A DNA stretch of 64,000 nucleotides from Celerinatantimonas yamalensis (GTDB lineage Bacteria; Pseudomonadota; Gammaproteobacteria; Enterobacterales; Celerinatantimonadaceae), in the NCBI RefSeq assembly GCF_046054155.1, contig NZ_JBEQCT010000006.1:1-64000 (forward strand), in the 5' to 3' direction. Position numbers and translations under genes: made by a program. The notes under the pieces were generated by a model, which was not told the DNA's origin, made no database searches, and saw only the letters and a list, made by a program, of their open reading frames with translations. Positions 18,409 through 27,488 of the stretch are shown piece by piece; the first letter of the stretch is position 1; each line of letters begins with the position of its first letter.

Positions 18409-18438
18409 ATTTACATACATTCATAAATGTATGTAAAT
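18409..18438. promoter_or_regulatory. AcrR-type operator between acrA and acrR
   Basis: A 30-bp inverted repeat: TACATACATT (18412-18421), spacer CATA, AATGTATGTA (18426-18435), extended by ATT and AAT at the ends. It is nearly identical to the E. coli AcrR operator half-sites TACATACATT and AATGTATGTA. It lies about 80 bp upstream of acrA and 37 bp upstream of acrR, so one repressor can control both. Confidence 0.9.
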
Positions 18439-18474
18439 CATTTTTTCATTTTTTTAGTAATAAGAGAGCCCGCT

Positions 18475-19110
18475 ATGGCGAGAAAAACAAAAGAAGAAGC
18501 CAGCAAAACTCGTCAAATCATCCTCGACACTGCCCTCAAGCTATTTTGTGAACAAGGTATGACAGAAACAAGTTTGACCGATATCGCCACCACAGCTGGT
18601 GTCACTCGGGGTGCCATTTACTGGCACTTTAAAAACAAAAATGATCTATTTATAACCATCTGGGAAGAATTCTGCGAACCACTGAGCAATCTAATTGACT
18701 CGAGTATCCGTGAAGATGAACCCGATCCTTTAGGCAAACTGCGCTTTTTTTTGATGGCTCTGTTAGATAGAATGAGTCGCGACCCCACCCAGCGACAAAT
18801 TTTTATTATTCTTTTTAGTTTAGATAAATCCCACCAAGATATCGTCGAGATCCACCAGCATACTCACGTCAAATATCAGCAATTTTTGCAAGATTTAGAA
18901 CAATCGCTAACCAATGCGATCAAGCGTGGTCAACTATCGCCAACATTCAATTCCCGTATTGGTGCCCACCTTATCAGCGCTACCATCAATGGTTATATTT
19001 TGAAATGCATTCAAGACAACGACTCGAAATTCCACTTAAATCAAGCCGAGCCATTGATTGACATGCTAATTGGAATGTTTGAGGACTATCATCACCATAC
19101 ACCCAACTAG
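18475..19110 (+). CDS. acrR: TetR-family repressor, AcrR-like
   Basis: 211 residues, matching AcrR length (215). The N-terminal HTH reads TRQIILDTALKLFCEQGMTE, then TSLTDIATTAGVTRGAIYWHF, characteristic of AcrR/TtgR/MtrR. The C-terminal ligand domain includes RQIFIILFSLD. The ATG at 18475 has GAGAG nine bases upstream; the longer in-frame reading from 18427 would start within the operator. Divergent from acrAB, it most likely represses the pump and itself, with release by pump substrates. Confidence 0.92.
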   Translation: MARKTKEEASKTRQIILDTALKLFCEQGMTETSLTDIATTAGVTRGAIYWHFKNKNDLFITIWEEFCEPLSNLIDSSIREDEPDPLGKLRFFLMALLDRMSRDPTQRQIFIILFSLDKSHQDIVEIHQHTHVKYQQFLQDLEQSLTNAIKRGQLSPTFNSRIGAHLISATINGYILKCIQDNDSKFHLNQAEPLIDMLIGMFEDYHHHTPN

Positions 19111-19840
19111 TTGCCAGCAATTCATCATTACAGGCGCAGATCATGCGATTCTCTAGTTGCTATATTACACACTCCCTCGAGGGATTTACACCACTATTGA
19201 GTTAGATTAGATAGCCACCTAGAGCCATTCTTGCAGCTCAACATTTTCAAAATATGATGCAAAATAAACACATATTTTAGTGCCTCGCATCATCCGATTC
19301 AAAGCATCTAAAGGACGATGTAAAGCGTTCTATTTATTGTTTGTATCGGGCTGCTATGTTTCGCCCTTTTAGCAACACTCGATCGGTGTAACTACACGCC
19401 GCTTCCATCGCTTAAACACAATCATGTAACTACGACACAGAAAATAGATCGAAAAATAATCAATCGGTTAGTTTACACCCTTCCATTGAAAACTTGTGAT
19501 ATATATCACATTTATTCTTACTATCTAATTTGTTTTTAATCTATTTTGTGATGAATATCACTATATCTCTCATGATTGATCATATCAATAATGAGATATA
19601 GATCACTTATTTTGATATTGACTTATATTTTTTTATTAAATTTAGTGTTTTTAATCACACTTATATGTGAAGTAGATCACGCCAAATATCAACTTTTTGT
19701 TCAAATAAATGATCACAATCACAACATTTTCATAACCCCCAACACCATTGCACTTCCAATGCTAATTTTGCGTTATCGACAAGATAACTGCAGCCGGGTC
19801 GCTCCGCGCTGTCACAACTGCACATTGCAACGGAGTCAAT
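19111..19840 (+). other. Long regulatory region upstream of mtlA
   Basis: 730 bp without a gene. The right half is A/T-rich and carries a cluster of CRP-like sites (separate entry). The left half (19111-19480) shows nothing I can name. Confidence 0.5.
19495..19681 (+). promoter_or_regulatory. Cluster of CRP-like sites upstream of mtlA
   Basis: Five TGTGA-N6-TCACA-type sites in less than 200 bp: 19495-19510 (perfect, TGTGATATATATCACA), 19547-19562 (TCACT right half), 19592-19607 (TGAGA/TCACT), 19644-19659 (weak left half, perfect right TCACA) and 19666-19681 (TGTGA/TCACG). E. coli mtlA is likewise preceded by five CRP sites, so catabolite control of the mannitol operon is expected. Confidence 0.8.
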
Positions 19841-21730
19841 ATGCTATCACCAGAGGCAAAGGTCAGGATCCAACACTTTGGACGCTTCCTGTCTAACATG
19901 GTTATGCCCAATATCGGGGCATTTATTGCGTGGGGCTTTATCACCGCCCTATTTATCCCAACTGGATGGATCCCAAATAAACACTTGGCCGCTTTAGTCG
20001 GCCCAATGATCACCTACATGCTGCCACTGCTACTCGGTTATACCGGGGGTAAACTCGTTGGTGGTGAACGAGGCGCAGTTGTTGGCGCGGTCACCACCAT
20101 GGGTGTGGTGATAGGAACCAGTATCCCGATGTTTATGGGAGCGATGATTGTCGGACCGCTAGGTGGCTGGGCGATCAAATCTTTTGACCGAGCCATTGAA
20201 GGTAAAGTCAAAGCTGGGTTTGAGATGTTAGTCAGCAACTTCTCAGCTGGGATCATTGCCATGGTGTTGGCCATCGTGGGTTATCTGGTCGTAGGCCCAA
20301 TGGTTCAAGGGTTATCCGCTGCCTTAGCCGCTGGCGTTGACTTCTTGGTGCGGCATGATCTGTTACCGCTGACCTCGCTGTTTGTTGAACCGGCAAAAGT
20401 ACTGTTCTTAAACAATGCAATCGGTAACGGCATTTTAGTGCCACTGGGGATCCAACAATCTCATGCAGTCGGACAATCCGCTTTCTTTCTTATCGAAGCG
20501 AATCCAGGTCCAGGTCTTGGAATGTTGCTAGCTTACTCGCTATTCGGTCGCGGGATGGCTAAACAATCTGCACCTGGGGCATGTATCATCCACTTCCTCG
20601 GAGGGATCCATGAAATTTACTTCCCTTACGTGTTGATGAACCCACGCCTTATCATCGCAATGATTGCAGGTGGTATGACAGGAGTCTTTACCTTAGTCAC
20701 TTTCCACGCTGGACTCGTCGCACCCGCATCACCTGGTTCTATTTTTGCCGTTCTGCTGATGACGCCCCATGGTGCATTTGTCGGTGTGATTCTCTCAGTA
20801 GTGCTCTCTTGCGCCGTCTCATTCGCACTATCTGCCTTGCTACTTAAAACTCAGCGCCAAGATGATACTCAAGATATCGACAAAGCAACCGACCAGATGA
20901 AATCGATGAAAGCGCAGGCTAAAGGAGAATCAACCGCCATTAGCCACACCGATTATGCCAACGTTCGTCAAATCATTGTCGCTTGTGATGCTGGGATGGG
21001 TTCAAGTGCCATGGGTGCAGGCCTTCTGCGCAAAAAGATAAAACAAGCAGGGTTGGATATCACGGTCATCAATAAAGCCATCAACGACCTGCCAGCCGAT
21101 GTGGATATTGTCATCACTCATCGCGATCTCACCAATCGAGCCCGGAGCTGCGCACCCAATGCAGAGCATCTGTCGTTAACCAACTTCCTAGATGGCGCGA
21201 TCTATGATTCATTGATTGAAAAACTCCAGCAAGCTCAATCTGGTCATCAGCCAAAATCAGAGGGATCTCAAGCCGCTGATTCAGCGCCAATTAGCGCACC
21301 ATTTAAACTTACCGAAACAGATATAACACTGGGCTTAACAGCAGAAACCAAAGAACAAGCCATCCAATTTGCTGGCGAACAGTTAGCCAAAGCGGGTTAT
21401 ATCAAACCTGAATATATCGAGGCGATGTTTGATCGCGAAAAACTGGTCTCAACCTATCTAGGCGAATCTATCGCAGTGCCACATGGAACCGTTGAGGCGA
21501 AATCGCAAGTTCTCAAAACTGGGATTACCTTTTGCCAATATCCAGCTGGTGTGCAATGGGGTGAAAACAAGGACGACAGAGCTCGTTTGGTCATCGCCAT
21601 CGCCGCGCAAAACAATGAGCATCTGCAAGTGGTTTCAGCCATCACCAATGCGCTGGACAAACCTGGGGCTATCGAAACACTGGCTACTACCCAAGATGTT
21701 CAGGAAATTCTGACCATTCTAAATACCTAA
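19841..21730 (+). CDS. mtlA: Mannitol PTS transporter, EIICBA
   Basis: A 629-residue fused EIICBA that imports mannitol as mannitol 1-phosphate. The EIIC membrane domain covers about 1-340, with IHFLGGIHEIYFPYVLM (the GIHE motif). The EIIB domain follows, phosphorylated at the cysteine in IIVACDAGMGSSAMG. The EIIA domain (about 490-629) has the phospho-histidine in ESIAVPHGT. Size matches E. coli MtlA (637 aa). GGAG precedes the ATG. mtlD begins 79 bp later and mtlR follows, so the three form the classical mtlADR operon. Confidence 0.97.
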   Translation: MLSPEAKVRIQHFGRFLSNMVMPNIGAFIAWGFITALFIPTGWIPNKHLAALVGPMITYMLPLLLGYTGGKLVGGERGAVVGAVTTMGVVIGTSIPMFMGAMIVGPLGGWAIKSFDRAIEGKVKAGFEMLVSNFSAGIIAMVLAIVGYLVVGPMVQGLSAALAAGVDFLVRHDLLPLTSLFVEPAKVLFLNNAIGNGILVPLGIQQSHAVGQSAFFLIEANPGPGLGMLLAYSLFGRGMAKQSAPGACIIHFLGGIHEIYFPYVLMNPRLIIAMIAGGMTGVFTLVTFHAGLVAPASPGSIFAVLLMTPHGAFVGVILSVVLSCAVSFALSALLLKTQRQDDTQDIDKATDQMKSMKAQAKGESTAISHTDYANVRQIIVACDAGMGSSAMGAGLLRKKIKQAGLDITVINKAINDLPADVDIVITHRDLTNRARSCAPNAEHLSLTNFLDGAIYDSLIEKLQQAQSGHQPKSEGSQAADSAPISAPFKLTETDITLGLTAETKEQAIQFAGEQLAKAGYIKPEYIEAMFDREKLVSTYLGESIAVPHGTVEAKSQVLKTGITFCQYPAGVQWGENKDDRARLVIAIAAQNNEHLQVVSAITNALDKPGAIETLATTQDVQEILTILNT

Positions 21731-21809
21731 AACTACCAACGCTCAATGTCAGCAGGTCTCGATCTGCCTGCTGGCCCTCACGCTGAATTCTTAAAATTGA
21801 GGTAATACT

Positions 21810-22970
21810 ATGAAATCACTGCATTTTGGAGCCGGAAATATCGGCCGTGGATTCATCGGCAAGCTACTTAGCGACTCGGGATTAGAGGTTATTTTTGCAG
21901 ATGTAAATCAGCCACTACTTGATGCAATCAATGCGCGTGGGCACTACCCCGTCAAAATCGTTGGCACCGAAAGTTCAACGGTCACTGTCGGCCCCGTTTC
22001 AGCGATCAACTCGACCACAGATGATGTACTAGAGATGATTGAGTCAGTCGATCTCATCACCACCGCAGTAGGTCCGGCGGTTTTGGACATCATCGCTCAA
22101 TCGATTGCCAAAGGTTTGATGCGTCGTCTTACAAACAATGATGCGCCGCTAAATATCATTGCCTGTGAAAACATGGTGCAAGCCACAACGCACCTTAAAC
22201 ACGAAGTTTTTAAGCATCTTCCGAAAAGCTATCATGAGCAAGTGGAGGCCTGTGTTGGATTTGTTGACTCAGCCGTTGATCGTATTGTGCCACCGACGCA
22301 AGCCGATGATCCGCTGGAAGTCACCGTTGAAACATTCTCTGAATGGATTGTCGATCAAACACAATTTAAAGGGGCAATCCCAGATATCGTTGGTATGGAA
22401 CTGACCGATAACTTGCTTGCTTTTATTGAGCGTAAACTGTTTACTTTAAATACAGGGCATGCAGCGACCGCTTACTTAGGTGCCTATTATGGTCATAAGA
22501 CCATTTTACAAGCAATTGGCGATGCTACTATTTATCAACAAGTTAAAGCGACAATGCAAGAAAGTGGTGAAGTGTTAATCCGCCGCTATCGCTTTGATAG
22601 GGCGGTGCATGAGGCCTATATTGAAAAAATTCTCCGCCGTTTTGCCAACCCTTACCTCACTGATGAGGTCGACCGTGTCGCGCGCCAACCCATTCGTAAA
22701 CTCAGTGCAAGCGATCGCCTAATCAAGCCATTACTGGGGACCATCGAGTATGCAACGGCCAATGACAATCTAATCAACGTCATTGCAGCTACACTTTTAT
22801 ATAAAAATGAGAGCGATCCGCAAGCAGTCGAATTACAAACGCTATTGAATCAACAAGGCGTTAAAGCTACTCTGACCCACTATACGGGTCTAGATATCAA
22901 CACAGCGGAAGTCGAGCGCATCGTCGCCGCCTATCAGCAACTGCAAGCAAATACACCATCTGCAGGCTGA
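21810..22970 (+). CDS. mtlD: Mannitol-1-phosphate 5-dehydrogenase
   Basis: A 386-residue NAD-dependent enzyme converting mannitol 1-phosphate to fructose 6-phosphate. The Rossmann motif is FGAGNIGRGFIGKLL at the N-terminus, and the long-chain dehydrogenase catalytic block ERKLFTLNTGHAATAYLG is present with its lysine and histidine. GAGG precedes the ATG. Product of MtlA is its substrate. Confidence 0.97.
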   Translation: MKSLHFGAGNIGRGFIGKLLSDSGLEVIFADVNQPLLDAINARGHYPVKIVGTESSTVTVGPVSAINSTTDDVLEMIESVDLITTAVGPAVLDIIAQSIAKGLMRRLTNNDAPLNIIACENMVQATTHLKHEVFKHLPKSYHEQVEACVGFVDSAVDRIVPPTQADDPLEVTVETFSEWIVDQTQFKGAIPDIVGMELTDNLLAFIERKLFTLNTGHAATAYLGAYYGHKTILQAIGDATIYQQVKATMQESGEVLIRRYRFDRAVHEAYIEKILRRFANPYLTDEVDRVARQPIRKLSASDRLIKPLLGTIEYATANDNLINVIAATLLYKNESDPQAVELQTLLNQQGVKATLTHYTGLDINTAEVERIVAAYQQLQANTPSAG

Positions 22971-23003
22971 GCAATTGATACGTTGTTAGCTTTGGAAAAT
23001 ATA

Positions 23004-23552
23004 ATGAGTACGTGGGTCGACGAGTCAGACATTTTAGAGCAATTGAATCAATGCAATTCAATACGTGGCTTTTTGCTTCAGACCCATCAGTTATTAGAGC
23101 GAGCGGTCGCTCATTTAATTCAACGTGTCCTTAGAAAGGATGATTATGCGGTAAAGTACGCTGTCGGTCCTTTATTGAGCAGTGAAGGACCTTTAGGCGA
23201 AATGAGTGTGCGTTTAAAACTTATTTACGGACTAGGGATCATCTCACAAGCGGTTTATCAGGATATCGAACGATTGATCTCACTACGAAATTTTTTAAAC
23301 AATGAGGCTCAAGAATATCAATTCACTGATGGGGTGATTATCAAACATATCCAACAGTTGCACGCGCTAAGTGACATCTCCCGTTCTCAATTGGAGATGA
23401 TAACGCATGGACATATCCAACTTGATCCCACTAGTCTTGCCATTTCGCAAGAACGCCAAGGTCGAGTGGTTCGTTCGATTATGACACTAGCGATCGCTGA
23501 GTTATGTGATTTACTCAATCAAGATAACAGCTTATTACAACCTGATAATTGA
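23004..23552 (+). CDS. mtlR: Mannitol operon repressor MtlR
   Basis: A 182-residue MtlR-family protein. The block RKDDYAVKYAVGPLL is nearly identical in E. coli MtlR, as is MSVRLKLIYGLG. In E. coli it represses mtl expression, probably indirectly because no DNA-binding motif is obvious. I chose the ATG at 23004; the upstream TTG at 22983 lies nearer mtlD but has no better ribosome site. Terminated by the hairpin at 23582. Confidence 0.93.
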   Translation: MSTWVDESDILEQLNQCNSIRGFLLQTHQLLERAVAHLIQRVLRKDDYAVKYAVGPLLSSEGPLGEMSVRLKLIYGLGIISQAVYQDIERLISLRNFLNNEAQEYQFTDGVIIKHIQQLHALSDISRSQLEMITHGHIQLDPTSLAISQERQGRVVRSIMTLAIAELCDLLNQDNSLLQPDN

Positions 23553-23581
23553 ACGTTCAAGCACAGAATGTCACGCCAACC

Positions 23582-23612
23582 ATAAAAAACCAGCAATTGC
23601 TGGTTTTTTATG
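23582..23612. terminator. Bidirectional terminator between mtlR and cyoE
   Basis: ACCAGCAATTGCTGGT is a perfect palindrome flanked by A6 on the left and T6 on the right (ATAAAAAACC...GGTTTTTTAT). It can end both the mtl and the cyo transcripts. Confidence 0.92.
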
Positions 23613-23628
23613 GTCAATAACGAGCATA

Positions 23629-24522
23629 TCAAATTTGATACATACCTATTAATGGCGGGCCGACATGGGTATCTACAGCCATCGCCACACTGAGCGCAGT
23701 AATAATTAAAATCGAAGCAAAAAAAACGCGTCGAGCCCACGCCGTATCATCACTATTAGGACGATACCCAAGCAGCGCCATGCGTAGCCACCAAATACTG
23801 GTCACAACCGCTACCGCTAGATAACCAAAACCAACATAACCGGAGACTGACAGCATCACGGCAGCCAAAGCAAACGCGATGATATAAGCGACAATATGGC
23901 TTTTGGCATGATGCACGCCATGCACAACTGGCAGTACTGGAATATTCGCCGCTTTATAATCATCATAACGGAAAATAGCAATCGCGTAGGAGTGCGGCAT
24001 CTGCCAAAGGCTAAACATCACCAATAATATAGCCGCACCTGTATCAAATTGACCGGCGACAGCACAATAGCCAACCACGGGTGGGACAGCCCCAGAGAAA
24101 CTGCCCACCAATGTGCCATAAACTGAATGGCGCTTCATGTAGAGGCTATACACCCCTACATAAATGACAAAACCAAATGCGGCAAAGCCAACCGCAACCC
24201 AATTAGTCCAAATGGCTAATGTGACAAACCCTATCAACCCCAACAAAGCAGCATGAGAAAGAGTTTGGGCCACAGAAATAACTCCCGTGACCGTCACTCG
24301 GTTTTTGGTACGCTCCATACGGCCATCGATATCACGATCAATATAGTTATTGAACGCACAACCTGAGGCCACAATTAACGACAAACCAACCACCGTTGCA
24401 ACAAACAAAGGCAAATCAAAATGCCCTTTAGCCGCAAGAAAATAGCCACCAATCGTCGCCACCAAGTTACCGAAAATAATTCCCGGTTTAATGACTAGTA
24501 GATACCGCTTAAATTTCAACAC
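23629..24522 (-). CDS. cyoE: Protohaem IX farnesyltransferase (haem O synthase)
   Basis: A 297-residue UbiA-family integral membrane prenyltransferase making haem O for the bo3 oxidase. The first aspartate-rich motif is NNYIDRDIDGRMERTKNR. YSLYMKRHSVYGTLVGSFSGAVPPVVGY and the second motif in FRYDDYKAANIPVLP match the family. A GTG at 24522 with AGG upstream gives the family N-terminus. Last gene of cyoABCDE, 9 bp after cyoD. Confidence 0.96.
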   Translation of the reverse strand: MLKFKRYLLVIKPGIIFGNLVATIGGYFLAAKGHFDLPLFVATVVGLSLIVASGCAFNNYIDRDIDGRMERTKNRVTVTGVISVAQTLSHAALLGLIGFVTLAIWTNWVAVGFAAFGFVIYVGVYSLYMKRHSVYGTLVGSFSGAVPPVVGYCAVAGQFDTGAAILLVMFSLWQMPHSYAIAIFRYDDYKAANIPVLPVVHGVHHAKSHIVAYIIAFALAAVMLSVSGYVGFGYLAVAVVTSIWWLRMALLGYRPNSDDTAWARRVFFASILIITALSVAMAVDTHVGPPLIGMYQI

Positions 24523-24531
24523 GATAACCTG

Positions 24532-24855
24532 CTAAAACATCATCAGATTATTGGCACTGTAGATAATCCACAATGAGAGCCCAACAACCAGAGAAATAAT
24601 GAGTACGCTGAATAAAAATGAATAAGTATTCAAGCGACCACTTTCGGTAGTAAAGTTAAGGTGTAAGAAATATTTCACATGCACCCAAATCTGAACCACT
24701 GCAAATGCGAAAATGGTATACAACGTCGCAATTTTTGACATGCTCAGATGCATCACCAAATAAAAGGGGATCACTGTTAAGATCACAGCCCAGACAAATC
24801 CAGTCATATAGGATTTCACGCTACCGTGATCAGCCGAATGATTTTCGTGACTCAT
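24532..24855 (-). CDS. cyoD: Cytochrome bo3 oxidase subunit IV
   Basis: 107 residues with three transmembrane helices, matching E. coli CyoD (109 aa). QIWVHVKYFLHL is the conserved block. The ATG at 24855 overlaps the stop of cyoC (TAATG), showing translational coupling; a longer in-frame reading from 24972 would run deep into cyoC and is rejected. Confidence 0.95.
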   Translation of the reverse strand: MSHENHSADHGSVKSYMTGFVWAVILTVIPFYLVMHLSMSKIATLYTIFAFAVVQIWVHVKYFLHLNFTTESGRLNTYSFLFSVLIISLVVGLSLWIIYSANNLMMF

Positions 24856-25463
24856 TACAACACCCCCATTAGATAAACAACGGTAAAGACACAGATCCAG
24901 ATAATATCTAAGAAATGCCAGAACAAGCTTAAGCAGCTCAAGCGTGTGATGGTGCGACGGCCTAACCCACAACGGGCCACTTCAACCATATTCGCAATCA
25001 TCCAAAATAGGCCAACCGTCACATGTAAACCATGCATCCCAACCAACGCAAAAAAGCCTGACAGGAAGGCGCTTCTGGACGGCCCGTTGCCTTCAATAAT
25101 TAGATGATGAAACTCATTGAGTTCCAAACCGATGAAGGTTGCGCCAAGCAAAAAGGTCACAAATAACCAGAGCAACACCCCAGCGCGGTTACTCTTATGG
25201 GCACAAACCATGGCAAACCCATAAGTAATACTACTGACCAATAGAGCAAAGGTTTCAGCCAGTACATATTTAAGATCAAACAGGTCTTTACCTGAGGGTC
25301 CACCATTCACATTCGGATAGAGAACCGCATAGGTTGCAAAAACAGAAGCAAACAAAAGGCAGTCGGTCATCAAATAGATCCAAAAACCAAACTGCGTCAT
25401 ACTGCTTGTATCGTGATGCTCATGGACATCATGCCCATGAGTATTAATTGATTGTGATGTCAT
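24855..25463 (-). CDS. cyoC: Cytochrome bo3 oxidase subunit III
   Basis: 202 residues, five transmembrane helices, haem-copper oxidase subunit III family. GFWIYLMTDCLLFASVFATY and GMHGLHVTVGLFWM are diagnostic. The His-rich N-terminus (HGHDVHEHHDTS) is typical. Lies 25 bp after cyoB and overlaps cyoD by one base. Confidence 0.96.
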   Translation of the reverse strand: MTSQSINTHGHDVHEHHDTSSMTQFGFWIYLMTDCLLFASVFATYAVLYPNVNGGPSGKDLFDLKYVLAETFALLVSSITYGFAMVCAHKSNRAGVLLWLFVTFLLGATFIGLELNEFHHLIIEGNGPSRSAFLSGFFALVGMHGLHVTVGLFWMIANMVEVARCGLGRRTITRLSCLSLFWHFLDIIWICVFTVVYLMGVL

Positions 25464-25488
25464 CTATTTCACCTACTTCACAATGAAC

Positions 25489-27483
25489 TTATGCATTGGT
25501 CTTAACTAGACCTGCTCGGCGAACACTCTCAAGATGAGCCGATTCACAGGCTTCAATCTCATTTGGTTGTACATAGTAGTCTTTGTCATCATCATAAGCT
25601 CGGTACAGAAATGAACCGATCATGCCAAGCAGACCAACAATCGCTAACCACCAGATATGCCAGATCATCGCAAACCCTAAGATGAATGAACCAATCCCGA
25701 TGAAAACCCCAGCAGAAGTATTTTTCGGCATATGAATCGGCTCAAATTTAGCAGGTTGTTGATATGCTTTACCGTGTTCTTTTTGCCATTCAAACTCATC
25801 CAGATCGTGAATTTCTGGTGTTTGTGCAAAGTTATAATGCGGCGGTGGTGACGACAGCGCCCACTCCAAAGTACGGCCACCCCATGGATCACCCGTTTCA
25901 TCGCGGTTTTGCGCACGATCGCGGAAACTGACATAGAACATGGCAATTTGATGCAAAATCCCAATCAAAATGAGTACCGCACCAAAGCAGGCAATAATCA
26001 ACCAAGGCGTCCATTCGGGGTTGTTAGTATGGTTCAAACGACGTGTCATTCCCAAAAAGCCCAACACATAAAGCGGCATAAAGGCAAAATAGAAACCCGT
26101 TAACCAGAACCAGAAGGCACGACGTCCCAACTTCTCATTGAGCTTAAAGCCAAAAGCTTTCGGGAACCAAAAAGATATACCGGCCAAATAACCAAACACC
26201 GCCCCACCAATAATGGTGTTATGGAAGTGGGCAATCAGGAACAAACTATTGTGCAGCAAAAAGTCAGCACCAGGAACAGCTAGCAAGACCCCAGTCATTC
26301 CGCCAATAGTAAAGGTAACCATGAACCCTAGCGTCCAGTACATGGGGGTTTCAAATCGGATCCGGCCGCGGAACATGGTAAATAGCCAGTTGAACAGCTT
26401 GACCCCCGTCGGCACCGCAATCACCATCGTCATCATGCCAAAGAAGGCATTTACGTTAGCTCCTGAGCCCATAGTAAAGAAGTGGTGTAACCACACGATA
26501 AAACCAAGCAATGCGATAGAGCCGGTCGCCCAAACCATCGAGGTATAACCAAACAGTTTTTTACTACTAAAGGCGGGTACAATTTCAGAGAAGATCCCAA
26601 ACGCCGGTAAAACCAGAATATAGACCTCAGGATGACCCCAAGCCCAGAACAGATTGATATACATCATCGCGTTCCCACCACCGGTATTGGTGAAAAAGTG
26701 GAATCCGAGATAACGATCGAGTGTTAACAGCCCCAGCGCAGCGGTCAAAATAGGGAATGACGCAACGATTAACACGTTGGTCCAAGTACAAGCCCAAGTA
26801 AAAATAGGCATTTGCATTAACTTCATCGAAGGCGCGCGCATCTTCAAAACGGTGACCAAGAAGTTCACGCCCGTCAAGGTCGTCCCGATTCCCGAGATCT
26901 GCAGAGCCCAGATATAATAATCAACCCCCACCCCCGGACTGTACGCAAGTTCTGACAATGGTGGATACGCCGTCCACCCCGTTTTAGCAAACTCACCAAC
27001 TCCTAAGGAAAGGTTAACCAACAACACCCCGGCAAGGAACAGATAGAAACTCAGCGAATTTAAAAATGGGAAGGCTACATCGCGGGCCCCAATTTGCAAA
27101 GGCAACACAATATTCATCAAACCGATCATCATTGGCATCGCCATAAAAATGATCATAATCACGCCGTGCGCGGTAAAGATTTGATCATAGTGATGCGGCG
27201 GTAGATACCCCGTGTGCCCATTGGTGGCAATAGCCAGTTGGGTACGCATCATAATGGCATCGGCAAATCCTCGCACCAACATCACCAATGCAACCACAAT
27301 ATACATTACCCCAATGCGCTTATGATCAACACTGGTTAACCAGTTCGTCCAAAGCACACCCCATTTTTTATGATAGGTGATCAAAGCGACCAGTATGATC
27401 CCTAATAGGGCGACGACACTCAATGTTCCCATGACAATCGGAACATGCCATGGCACCGAGTCTAGCGTCAATTTTCCAAACAT
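25489..27483 (-). CDS. cyoB: Cytochrome bo3 ubiquinol oxidase subunit I
   Basis: The 664-residue catalytic subunit (E. coli 663) of the proton-pumping terminal ubiquinol oxidase. Haem and copper ligands are recognisable in FTAHGVIMIIFMAMP, WGHPEVYILVLPAFG (CuB histidine and the cross-linked tyrosine with the K-channel glutamate) and LIAHFHNTIIGG. It opens with FGKLTLDSVPWHVPI. Starts 5 bp after cyoA. Confidence 0.97.
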   Translation of the reverse strand: MFGKLTLDSVPWHVPIVMGTLSVVALLGIILVALITYHKKWGVLWTNWLTSVDHKRIGVMYIVVALVMLVRGFADAIMMRTQLAIATNGHTGYLPPHHYDQIFTAHGVIMIIFMAMPMMIGLMNIVLPLQIGARDVAFPFLNSLSFYLFLAGVLLVNLSLGVGEFAKTGWTAYPPLSELAYSPGVGVDYYIWALQISGIGTTLTGVNFLVTVLKMRAPSMKLMQMPIFTWACTWTNVLIVASFPILTAALGLLTLDRYLGFHFFTNTGGGNAMMYINLFWAWGHPEVYILVLPAFGIFSEIVPAFSSKKLFGYTSMVWATGSIALLGFIVWLHHFFTMGSGANVNAFFGMMTMVIAVPTGVKLFNWLFTMFRGRIRFETPMYWTLGFMVTFTIGGMTGVLLAVPGADFLLHNSLFLIAHFHNTIIGGAVFGYLAGISFWFPKAFGFKLNEKLGRRAFWFWLTGFYFAFMPLYVLGFLGMTRRLNHTNNPEWTPWLIIACFGAVLILIGILHQIAMFYVSFRDRAQNRDETGDPWGGRTLEWALSSPPPHYNFAQTPEIHDLDEFEWQKEHGKAYQQPAKFEPIHMPKNTSAGVFIGIGSFILGFAMIWHIWWLAIVGLLGMIGSFLYRAYDDDKDYYVQPNEIEACESAHLESVRRAGLVKTNA

Positions 27484-27488
27484 CGTGA

